Shown here: piece after piece, positions 57,504-64,000 of the stretch
Layout of the letters: the number at the start of each line of letters is the position of its first letter
Numbering within the stretch: the first letter of the stretch is position 1
Assembly: GCF_000377345.1 (NCBI RefSeq)
Contig: NZ_KB898041.1
Span: forward strand, 1-64,000
DNA length: 64,000 bases
Direction of reading: 5' to 3'
Source: Thioalkalivibrio sp. ALJ16
GTDB lineage: Bacteria > Pseudomonadota > Gammaproteobacteria > Ectothiorhodospirales > Ectothiorhodospiraceae
Notes under the pieces: generated by a model
What the model was told of the DNA's origin: nothing
The model's database searches: none
Seen by the model: only the letters and a program-made list of their open reading frames with translations
Made by a program: the position numbers and the translations under genes

Positions 57504-58763
57504 ATGTTTTCGATCGACATGAGTATCCACGGCTACGACGACGAACTCTGGGGCGCCATCAGCAAGGAAGCACAGCGCCAGGAAGAGCACATCGAGCTGA
57601 TCGCGTCGGAGAACTACACCAGCCCGCGCGTGATGGAGGCACAGGGTTCGGTGCTGACTAACAAGTACGCCGAGGGCTACCCGGGCAAGCGTTACTACGG
57701 TGGCTGCGAGTACGTGGATATCGTCGAGCAGCTCGCGATCGACCGCCTCAAGCAGCTCTACGGCGCCGATTACGCGAACGTGCAGCCGCATTCCGGCTCG
57801 CAGGCCAACGCGGCCGTGTACATGGCCCTGCTGCAGCCGCATGACACTGTGCTGGGCATGAGCCTGGACGCCGGTGGTCACCTGACCCACGGCGCCAAGC
57901 CGAACTTCTCGGGCAAGATCTACAACGCGGTGCAGTATGGCATCACTGACGAGGGACTGATTGATTACGACGAGGTCCAGCGTCTGGCCACCGAGCACCA
58001 GCCGAAGATGATCGTCGCCGGCTTCTCCGCCTACTCGCGCGTGGTCGACTGGAAGCGCTTCCGCGAGATCGCCGATTCCGTGGGCGCCTACCTGATGGTG
58101 GACATGGCCCACGTCTCCGGCCTGATCGCCGCCGGTGAATACCCGAACCCGATCGACCATGCCCACGTGGTCACCTCCACCACGCACAAGTCCCTGCGCG
58201 GGCCGCGTGGCGGCTTCATCATCACCAAGGGTCAGCCGGAGCTGAACAAGAAGTTCCAGTCGCTGATCTTCCCGGGGACCCAGGGCGGCCCGCTGATGCA
58301 CGTGATCGCCGGCAAGGCGGTGGCGTTCAAGGAGGCCCTGGAGCCGGAATTCAAGACCTACCAGAAGCAGGTGATCGCCAACGCCCGCGCGATGGCCGAG
58401 GTCCTGGTCGAGCGCGGCTTCGACATCGTCTCCGGCGGGACTGACAACCACCTGTTCCTGCTGAGCCTGGTGTCCAAGGGCATGACCGGCAAGGCCGCGG
58501 ACGCCGCGCTGGGCCGCGCCAACATCACGGTCAACAAGAACGCCGTGCCGAACGATCCGGAGTCCCCGTTCGTGACCTCCGGTATCCGCATTGGCACCGC
58601 CGCGCTGACCACGCGCGGTTTCACCGAGGCCGAGTCGCGCGAGCTGGCCGGCTGGATCGCCGACGTGCTGGACGACCACGAGAACGAGCAGGTGATCGAC
58701 GCGACCCGCGCCAAGGTCGTCGAGATCTGCCGCCGCTTCCCGGTCTACGGCGCCGGCGAATAG
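57504..58763 (+). CDS. glyA: Serine hydroxymethyltransferase
   Basis: PLP enzyme interconverting serine and glycine with THF, 419 residues. The PLP lysine is K229 in [45 protein letters not shown] is the family hallmark near the N-terminus. GGGAGA lies five bases before the ATG at 57504. It supplies methylene-THF for thyA and the C2 route and joins with the gcv genes. The long leader (57270-57503) is unusual. Confidence 0.97.
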   Translation: MFSIDMSIHGYDDELWGAISKEAQRQEEHIELIASENYTSPRVMEAQGSVLTNKYAEGYPGKRYYGGCEYVDIVEQLAIDRLKQLYGADYANVQPHSGSQANAAVYMALLQPHDTVLGMSLDAGGHLTHGAKPNFSGKIYNAVQYGITDEGLIDYDEVQRLATEHQPKMIVAGFSAYSRVVDWKRFREIADSVGAYLMVDMAHVSGLIAAGEYPNPIDHAHVVTSTTHKSLRGPRGGFIITKGQPELNKKFQSLIFPGTQGGPLMHVIAGKAVAFKEALEPEFKTYQKQVIANARAMAEVLVERGFDIVSGGTDNHLFLLSLVSKGMTGKAADAALGRANITVNKNAVPNDPESPFVTSGIRIGTAALTTRGFTEAESRELAGWIADVLDDHENEQVIDATRAKVVEICRRFPVYGAGE

Positions 58764-58808
58764 GCACGGCCAGCGCGACAGGCTGACGGCCAGGATTGAC
58801 GGCACGGG

Positions 58809-59390
58809 ATGCGCTGTCCGTCCTGTCATGCCCAGGACACCCGCGTAGTCGATTCGCGGGTCGCCGGTCCGGAGCAGGAGCAGATCCGGCGCCGGCGCCA
58901 GTGCCGCGCCTGCGGGGCGCGTTTCACCACCTTCGAGCGGGCGGAGTTCAGCCTGCCGCGGGTGGTCAAGCGTTCCGGCGAGCGCGTCGCCTTCGACGAG
59001 GAAAAGCTGCGCAGTGGTCTGCGCCGGGCCCTGCACAAGCGCCCGGTGAAGACCGAGGATGTCGAGCGCGTGATCGACGACATCAAGCGTCAGCTGTCGG
59101 CCCTCACCGCACCCGAGGTCAAGTCCGACCGCATCGGCGAGATGGTGCTGGCGGCCTTGCACGTGCTCGACCACGTGGCCTATATCCGGTTTGCCTCCAT
59201 CTATTTGAGCTTCGCCAGCGTGCAGTCCTTCCGCGAAGCCATCGAGCGGCTGGAAGAGGATCTCAGCCCCGAGATGCGCCGTTCGCAGCTGCGCCTGATC
59301 GACGAGGAGGCAACGGACGGGGCCGGGGATCCGGCTGCCGGAAAACGGCGCGATCCCGGGATGGGGCGCGATCCGCAGGAGGGTGCGTGA
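58809..59390 (+). CDS. nrdR: Transcriptional repressor NrdR
   Basis: ATP/dATP-binding repressor of ribonucleotide reductase genes, 193 residues. The N-terminal zinc ribbon is MRCPSCHAQDTRVVDSR with CRACGARF, followed by an ATP-cone domain (PRVVKRSGERVAFDEEKL). The C-terminal 35 residues (after RRSQLRLI) exceed the usual 150-160 residues and look disordered. The stop overlaps the ribD start (ATGA). No NrdR boxes were searched. Confidence 0.95.
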   Translation: MRCPSCHAQDTRVVDSRVAGPEQEQIRRRRQCRACGARFTTFERAEFSLPRVVKRSGERVAFDEEKLRSGLRRALHKRPVKTEDVERVIDDIKRQLSALTAPEVKSDRIGEMVLAALHVLDHVAYIRFASIYLSFASVQSFREAIERLEEDLSPEMRRSQLRLIDEEATDGAGDPAAGKRRDPGMGRDPQEGA

Positions 59391-60565
59391 TGGAAACAGC
59401 GACCACGGCGCAGACGGCCCACGACCGGCGCCACATGGCGCGGGCACTGGAGCTGGCGGACTACGGCCGCTTCAGCGCCGACCCCAACCCGCGCGTGGGC
59501 TGTGTGCTGGTGCGTGACGGCCGCGAGGTGGCCGCCGGGCTGCACTGGCAGGCCGGCGCCGCGCATGCCGAGGTCAATGCCCTCGCGGCCGCCGGAGTCG
59601 CCGCCCGCGGCGCGACCGCCTACGTCACCCTGGAACCCTGCAGTCACCATGGGCGCACCCCGCCCTGTGTCGCGGAGCTGATCCGCGCGGGCGTGGCGCG
59701 GGTGGTGATTGCAATGCAGGACCCGAACCCGCGGGTCTGTGGCGGCGGGATCGCGGCACTGCGGGACGCGGGTGTCGAGGTCATTACCGGCGTCCTCGAG
59801 GAGGCGGCGCGGGCGCTGAATCCGGGTTTCGTCCAGCGCATGGAACACGGGCGGCCCTGGGTGCGCGTAAAGCTCGCGGCCAGTCTGGACGGGCGTACCG
59901 CGATGGCCTCCGGCGAATCGAAATGGATCACCGGCCCGGCCGCACGCCGCGACGTGCAGCTGTGGCGCGCACGCGCCGGCGCGATCCTGACCGGTAGCGG
60001 TACCGTGGTCGCCGACGACCCGCGTCTGACCGTGCGTCTGAAGCCCGGCGAGCTGGCGGCCCAGGCGGGCTTCCCGGATCTTCCGCAGATCCACGATCTC
60101 CCGCCCCGGCAGCCGCTGCGCGTGATCCTGGACGCACGCCTGCGCACGCCGCCAGGGGCGCAGATCCTGCAGACCGGGACCGTGTGGATCCTCACCGGGC
60201 CCGAGATGGCGCAGACTCCGGCGGCGGACGCCCTGCGCGGGCGCGGGGCGGAGGTGCGCCCGGTTCCACTGGCGGACACGGGGGCCGAAGGCGGACTGGA
60301 TCTGGCGGCGGTGCTGCAGGAGCTGGGTCGCGCCGAGATCAACGAACTCCACGTCGAATCCGGCCCGGGCCTGGCCGGGGCCCTGGCTCGCGGCGGCTGG
60401 GTGGACGAGTGGCTGATCTACCAGGCGCCACTGCTGCTGGGCTCGAATGCCCGCCCGCTGGTGGAATGGCCACTGGCCCGCATGGACGAACGCGCCGAAC
60501 TGGAGATCATCGAGAGCCGCTGGGTCGGCGACACCCTGCGCCTCCGCGCCCACCCGCGCTCCTGA
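59390..60565 (+). CDS. ribD: Riboflavin biosynthesis deaminase/reductase RibD
   Basis: Bifunctional enzyme of riboflavin synthesis, 391 residues. The deaminase domain has the zinc motif AHAEVNAL and C-x8-C (CSHHGRTPPC). The reductase domain begins near WVRVKLAASLDGRTAMASGESKWITG and continues to VWGDTLRLRAH-like sequence at the end. Start at 59390 is in an ATGA overlap with nrdR, with a GGAGGG ribosome site. The frame upstream to 58796 is not part of it. It is followed by the inverted repeat copy C. Confidence 0.95.
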   Translation: METATTAQTAHDRRHMARALELADYGRFSADPNPRVGCVLVRDGREVAAGLHWQAGAAHAEVNALAAAGVAARGATAYVTLEPCSHHGRTPPCVAELIRAGVARVVIAMQDPNPRVCGGGIAALRDAGVEVITGVLEEAARALNPGFVQRMEHGRPWVRVKLAASLDGRTAMASGESKWITGPAARRDVQLWRARAGAILTGSGTVVADDPRLTVRLKPGELAAQAGFPDLPQIHDLPPRQPLRVILDARLRTPPGAQILQTGTVWILTGPEMAQTPAADALRGRGAEVRPVPLADTGAEGGLDLAAVLQELGRAEINELHVESGPGLAGALARGGWVDEWLIYQAPLLLGSNARPLVEWPLARMDERAELEIIESRWVGDTLRLRAHPRS

Positions 60566-60579
60566 ACGCCACGTTCTCT

Positions 60580-60757
60580 ACGCAAAAGGTCAAGGGCGAT
60601 TTCACAGGAAGAAGGGAAGGGTGGAAGGATGACTGGGTTTGCAATGGCGTGCACACCGGCATTGCTGGGGCCGACCATGGCCACCCGCCATTTTTCTTCA
60701 ACGTATCCCCCTTCCAGTCTTCCCATCTTCCTGTGAATCGCCCTTGACCTTCCGCGT
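60580..60757. repeat. Inverted repeat element, copy C
   Basis: The best copy of the family: arms at 60580-60629 and 60708-60757 are nearly perfect complements, including GGTCAAGGGCGATT and CACAGGAAGA. The interior is about 78 bases, without a gene. It sits between ribD and ribE, both on the plus strand. A following 140 bases (60758-60896) show no clear feature. Confidence 0.8.
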
Positions 60758-60896
60758 GTGCTGCGTGGCGAACAAGGGGTTTCCCGGGAAGAACCGGGCA
60801 AAAGGCCGGGTCGTGGTGCGAATCCATTAGGGTTTCCCTATGATGGTCGCCTTGTCGTGCCCCATGCCGGGGCCGCGTACCAATGAAACAAGGCCC

Positions 60897-61580
60897 ATGT
60901 TCACCGGAATCATCGAGACTCTTGGCAGCCTGGATCGCTTGACCCCCAGCGGCGGCGACGTGCGCCTGTACGTGAATGCCCCCGGGATGGACCTGTCGGA
61001 CACGCGCCTGGGCGACTCCATCGCGGTCAACGGCGTGTGCCTGACCGTGACCGACCTGACGGCCGCGGGCTTCGCCGCCGATGTCTCGCGCGAATCCCTG
61101 AACGTGACCACGCTGGGCGGACTGGGGCCGGGCGACCGGGTCAACCTGGAGCGGGCGCTGGCCCTGGGCGACCGCCTCGGCGGCCACATGGTCTCGGGCC
61201 ACGTGGATGGAGTGGGCGAGGTGGTCGCGATGGAGCCGGACGCACGCTCGACCCGAGTGCGTTTTCGTGCCCCCGCCGCGCTGGCACGCTACGTCGCCGC
61301 GAAGGGCTCGATCACCATCGACGGCACCAGCCTGACCGTGAACCGGGTCGACGGGGCCGAGTTCGAGGTCAACATCATCCCCCACACCTGGTCGCTGACC
61401 CGCTTCTCCGTCTACGCGGTGGGCACGCCGGTGAACCTGGAGGTGGACCTGATTGCCCGCTACCTGGAACGGTTGATGCTCGGCGAGCGCGCGGCCGAGC
61501 CGGGCATGGGCGCAGGTGACCTGTCCGAGGCCTGGCTGGCCGAACAGGGCTTCCCCAATCATTCCGGGCCGCGCGACTGA
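60897..61580 (+). CDS. ribE: Riboflavin synthase alpha subunit
   Basis: Final enzyme of riboflavin synthesis, dismutating two lumazines, 227 residues. The start MFTGIIETLGSL is the family hallmark, and the two lumazine-binding repeats show GDSIAVNGVCLTVT and GSITIDGTSLTVN. It is in the order ribD-ribE-ribBA-ribH. The ATG at 60897 gives the standard N-terminus. No FMN riboswitch is recognisable upstream. Confidence 0.97.
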   Translation: MFTGIIETLGSLDRLTPSGGDVRLYVNAPGMDLSDTRLGDSIAVNGVCLTVTDLTAAGFAADVSRESLNVTTLGGLGPGDRVNLERALALGDRLGGHMVSGHVDGVGEVVAMEPDARSTRVRFRAPAALARYVAAKGSITIDGTSLTVNRVDGAEFEVNIIPHTWSLTRFSVYAVGTPVNLEVDLIARYLERLMLGERAAEPGMGAGDLSEAWLAEQGFPNHSGPRD

Positions 61581-61607
61581 ACGCACGGCCCCTGACCGAA
61601 GGCACGC

Positions 61608-62714
61608 ATGGAATTCTCCAACACCGAAACTATCCTCGAAGAACTGCAGGCCGGACGCATGGTGGTCATCGTCGACGACGAAGACCGCGAAAACGAGGGT
61701 GATCTGTTGATGCTCGCCTCGCATGTGCGCCCCGAGGACATCAACTTCATGGCCAAGTACGGCCGCGGCCTGATCTGTCTGACGCTGACCCGCGAGCGCT
61801 GCAAACAGCTCGCGCTGCCGCTGATGGTGACCGACACCAACGATGTGCACGGCACCAACTTCACGTTGTCGATCGAGGCCGCCGAGGGCGTGACCACGGG
61901 TATCTCCGCCTATGACCGCGCGCACACCATCCGCACGGCCGTGGCCCCGAACGCGCAGCCGGACGACATCGTCCAGCCGGGGCATGTCTTTCCGCTGATG
62001 GCACAGCCCGGCGGGGTCATCGTGCGCGCCGGCCACACCGAGGCCGGCTGCGATCTGGCGCGTCTGGCCGGGGCCGAACCGGCGGCGGTGATTGTCGAGA
62101 TCCTGAACGAGGACGGCAGCATGGCTCGGCGTTCGGATCTCGAGCGCTTCTGTGCCGAGCATGACCTCAAGATGGGCACCATCGAGGACCTGATCCGCTA
62201 CCGCATCGAGAACGAGAAGACCGTGCGTCGGGTCTCGGAGCGCCCGTTCCCGACCGAGCATGGCGAGTTCCGCCTGCTGGCGTTCGAGGACGAGGTGGAT
62301 CACGAGCTGCATTTCGCACTGGTGCGCGGGGAGCCGAAGCCGGACCAGGAGACCCTGGTGCGTGTCCACCTGGAAAGCACGCTGTACGACACGCTGGGCT
62401 ATGCTGGTCCGGATCGTGGCTGGCCGCTGGATGACGCCCTGCGCCGGATCGACGCGGCCGGCGAGGGCGTGGTGGTGGTGCTGCGCAAGCACGAGAGTGC
62501 AGAGGCACTGGCCCAGCGTCTGGAGCATATCGGGCAGCCGCCGCAGGAGGAGCGCGGTGGGCGCGAGAACTCCGCGGAGTGGCGCATGTACGGTATCGGT
62601 GCCCAGATCCTCGCCGACTGCGGGGTGGGGCGCATGAAGCTGATGTCCGCGCCCAAGCGCTTCCATGGCCTTGGTGGCTTCGGCCTGGAGGTCGTGGACT
62701 ACGTCCACGAGTAG
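61608..62714 (+). CDS. ribBA: 3,4-dihydroxy-2-butanone 4-phosphate synthase fused to a degenerate GTP cyclohydrolase II domain
   Basis: A 368-residue protein. The N-terminal RibB domain is intact: DDEDRENEGDL binds metal, and GRGLICLTLT and HTEAGCDLARLAG are conserved. The C-terminal domain resembles GTP cyclohydrolase II but lacks the zinc cysteines: where active enzymes have a Cys-rich HSEC...C-x-C stretch, this has RVHLESTLYDTLGYAG. It is therefore unlikely to hydrolyse GTP, and a separate RibA should exist elsewhere. Such RibB-X fusions are known in gammaproteobacteria. Confidence 0.93.
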   Translation: MEFSNTETILEELQAGRMVVIVDDEDRENEGDLLMLASHVRPEDINFMAKYGRGLICLTLTRERCKQLALPLMVTDTNDVHGTNFTLSIEAAEGVTTGISAYDRAHTIRTAVAPNAQPDDIVQPGHVFPLMAQPGGVIVRAGHTEAGCDLARLAGAEPAAVIVEILNEDGSMARRSDLERFCAEHDLKMGTIEDLIRYRIENEKTVRRVSERPFPTEHGEFRLLAFEDEVDHELHFALVRGEPKPDQETLVRVHLESTLYDTLGYAGPDRGWPLDDALRRIDAAGEGVVVVLRKHESAEALAQRLEHIGQPPQEERGGRENSAEWRMYGIGAQILADCGVGRMKLMSAPKRFHGLGGFGLEVVDYVHE

Positions 62715-62738
62715 CCCCCGGCCGGCAGGCGGCCCGTT

Positions 62739-62751
62739 GCCCGATTCGGGC
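62739..62751 (+). terminator. ribBA: Short hairpin after ribBA
   Basis: GCCCG, ATT, CGGGC forms a five-base-pair stem 25 bases beyond the stop. It is a weak terminator candidate; no T run follows. Confidence 0.3.
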
Positions 62752-62782
62752 GGGTGCGCTCTACCGCGCGGGTTCGCGGTGC

Positions 62783-62839
62783 TACACTAGGTGGCCTTTG
62801 TAACTCGGCCCCGCGGGTCGGCCCCGAAAGGTCGCCTCG
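62783..62839 (+). promoter_or_regulatory. ribH: Candidate ribH promoter and leader hairpin
   Basis: TACACT (62783-62788) may be a -10 box. The following AGGTGGCCTTT (from 62789) can pair with AAAGGTCGCCT (ending about 62839) with two G-T pairs, enclosing a GC-rich inner stem. The ribH ATG lies about 25 bases further on. Confidence 0.35.
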
Positions 62840-62864
62840 TCTCCGTCTCAATCGGAATAAAACC

Positions 62865-63344
62865 ATGCACGACATCAAGACCCTGGAAGGCGTATTCACC
62901 GACGCCGCCGACCATCGCTATGGCCTGCTGCTGGCGCGCTTCAACAGCCTGATCGTCGAGCGCCTGCTGGAAGGTGCAGTGGATACCCTGAAGCGCCACG
63001 GCGTGCAGGAAAAGAACCTGACCATCGCCCGTGTGCCGGGTGCCTACGAGCTGCCGCTGGCGGCCCAGGCCATGGCCCGCTCCGGGCAATACGATGGCGT
63101 GATCGCGCTGGGCTGCGTGATCCGGGGCTCCACCCCGCATTTCGACTATGTCGCGGGCGAGGCGGCCAAGGGCCTGGCCCAGGTGCAGATGGCCGAGGAC
63201 CTGCCGATCAGCTTTGGCGTGCTGACCACCGACTCCATCGAGCAGGCGATCGAACGCGCCGGCACCAAGGCGGGCAACAAGGGCGCGGACGCGGCCATGG
63301 GCGCGATCGAAATGGTCAGCCTGCTGCGCCAGCTGCGCGGCTGA
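62865..63344 (+). CDS. ribH: 6,7-dimethyl-8-ribityllumazine synthase
   Basis: Penultimate enzyme of riboflavin synthesis, forming icosahedral or pentameric shells, 159 residues. [14 protein letters not shown] and [22 protein letters not shown] carry the substrate-binding residues, the latter with the catalytic His. The ATG at 62865 gives the usual length. nusB follows by 14 bases. Confidence 0.97.
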   Translation: MHDIKTLEGVFTDAADHRYGLLLARFNSLIVERLLEGAVDTLKRHGVQEKNLTIARVPGAYELPLAAQAMARSGQYDGVIALGCVIRGSTPHFDYVAGEAAKGLAQVQMAEDLPISFGVLTTDSIEQAIERAGTKAGNKGADAAMGAIEMVSLLRQLRG

Positions 63345-63358
63345 GCCCGCGCCGTTCC

Positions 63359-63925
63359 ATGCCGTCTGCCGATACCAACAGGCCTGCCGTGACAGAATCC
63401 TCCGACTCCCGCCCCGAAGGCCGCAGCCCGCGCGACCACAGCGCCAGCGGCAAGACCGGCCGTGCCCGGCGCCCCCGCAGCACGCCCGAACAACGGGCGC
63501 GGCACGCGCGTTCCTTCGCGCGCCGGCGCGCGATGCAGGCGCTGTACTCCTGGCAGATGACGGGTGCGCATCCCAAGGACATCCTGGCCGAGTTCCGCGA
63601 AGACGAGGAACACGCGAAGGCGGATGCCGAGTATTTCCGCGAGCTGCTGATCGGCGTGACCCGTGACCGCGAGGCCCTGGATGCGCGCATGGAACCCTAC
63701 CTCGGGCGCCCGCTGGCGCAGCTCGACCCGGTGGAGCACGCGCTGCTCTGGCTGGGGCAGTGGGAGCTGGCCGAGCGCATCGAGGTGCCCTACCGCGTAG
63801 TGATCAACGAGGCGGTGGATCTCGCCAAGCGCTACGGGGCCGAACAGTCGCACCGGTATATCAATGGTGTGCTGGACCGGCTCTCGGTCGATCTGCGCGG
63901 CCCGGAACGTTCTGCCCCGCGCTGA
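63359..63925 (+). CDS. nusB: Transcription antitermination protein NusB
   Basis: RNA-binding protein of rRNA antitermination, 188 residues. The family core starts at about residue 50 with RRRAMQALYSWQMTG and ends with SHRYINGVLDRLSVDLR. The N-terminal 50 residues are basic, Ser- and Arg-rich and look disordered, longer than in E. coli. A GTG at 63389 would shorten it. It follows ribH, the standard order. Confidence 0.95.
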   Translation: MPSADTNRPAVTESSDSRPEGRSPRDHSASGKTGRARRPRSTPEQRARHARSFARRRAMQALYSWQMTGAHPKDILAEFREDEEHAKADAEYFRELLIGVTRDREALDARMEPYLGRPLAQLDPVEHALLWLGQWELAERIEVPYRVVINEAVDLAKRYGAEQSHRYINGVLDRLSVDLRGPERSAPR

Positions 63926-63939
63926 CCCGGGCGGGTCAG
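63922..63939 (+). terminator. nusB: Hairpin between nusB and thiL
   Basis: CTGACCC, GGGC, GGGTCAG is a perfect seven-base-pair stem that includes the nusB stop. It lies 11 bases before the thiL ATG and may modulate its translation or expression rather than end the transcript. Confidence 0.4.
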
Positions 63940-63949
63940 CACCACGGCC

Positions 63950-64000
63950 ATGGCCGGCCCCGATTCCGAATTCGACCTGATTCAGCGCTATTTCGACGCG
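63950..64000 (+). CDS. thiL: Thiamine-monophosphate kinase, N-terminal fragment
   Basis: The first 17 codons (MAGPDSEFDLIQRYFDA) match the typical ThiL start, EF-L-I--YF. The gene runs off the window end. The nusB-thiL order is standard in gammaproteobacteria. Confidence 0.8.
   Translation, partial: MAGPDSEFDLIQRYFDA

Noticed and set aside
57259-57522. Short open frame upstream of glyA (starts MLMDLFDGG)
   Set aside because: No clear ribosome site; it covers the hairpins of the leader, so RNA structure is the better explanation. A leader peptide cannot be fully excluded.
60758-60896. FMN riboswitch expected before ribE
   Set aside because: The conserved AGGGGCA-type RFN elements are absent, and the region mostly follows the copy C repeat.

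Overview
The window is GC-rich bacterial chromosome, densely packed on both strands. Its gene orders are typical of Gammaproteobacteria: 4.5S RNA-dnaX-ybaB-recR, nrdR-ribD-ribE-ribBA-ribH-nusB-thiL, and glycine riboswitch-gcvT-gcvH-gcvPA-gcvPB. Many proteins are rich in Asp and Glu, and there are several sodium-coupled transporters (an SSS symporter and an AGCS symporter). I infer a Thioalkalivibrio-like member of the Ectothiorhodospiraceae (haloalkaliphilic, probably chemolithoautotrophic). This is inference from gene content, not a database match.

Layout. 1-1934: the 3' end of an IS3-family transposase has inserted into an AT-richer P-loop ATPase gene and replaced its C-terminus. 1935-5080: a molybdate operon, modE-modA-modB-modC (all minus), with a recognisable ModE operator. 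5261-14095 (minus): acs, a DEDDh exonuclease, a cNMP/CBS/nucleotidyltransferase regulator, an acetate-type sodium symporter with its small DUF4212 partner, and a second paralogous regulator. 14302-16624: glutathione reductase and a peroxiredoxin-glutaredoxin fusion. 16930-21190: SRP RNA, dnaX, ybaB, recR, a HIT protein and a putative outer-membrane protein. 21422-27270: rsgA, phhB, a cytochrome c, orn, nadC, a sodium/amino-acid symporter and a ZIP transporter. 27410-32922: a tandem glycine riboswitch with terminator, then gcvT, gcvH, gcvPA, tpx and gcvPB. 33174-35925: a five-PAS diguanylate cyclase and dgkA. 36186-39018: divergent znuA and znuCB with a Zur-like operator between them. 39249-41426: folA, thyA, lgt. 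41526-47612: a DUF255 protein, a rhodanese, and a lipid cluster (OlsB-like and OlsA-like acyltransferases, a glycosyltransferase, a PAP2 phosphatase). 47798-56142 (minus): a hypothetical protein, a serine/alanine-glyoxylate aminotransferase, glcF, glcE, a DUF302 protein and a TRAP-TAXI transporter. 56262-64000: a transglutaminase, glyA behind a long structured leader, nrdR, the riboflavin genes, nusB and the start of thiL.

Functional links. glcEF, the glyoxylate aminotransferase, the glycine cleavage genes and glyA together look like a photorespiratory C2 salvage route, as expected in an autotroph with RuBisCO (RuBisCO itself is not in this window). The oxidative-stress genes (gor, prx-grx, tpx) are spread over three loci, and tpx sits inside the glycine-cleavage operon.

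The intergenic DNA is rich in long inverted repeats. Three related copies of one element (about 21.3, 39.1 and 60.7 kb) and two copies of another (about 36.1 and 47.7 kb) are present. Four of these five lie between convergent genes. The best candidates for something little described are the symporter/nucleotidyltransferase locus, this repeat family, and the structured leader of glyA.
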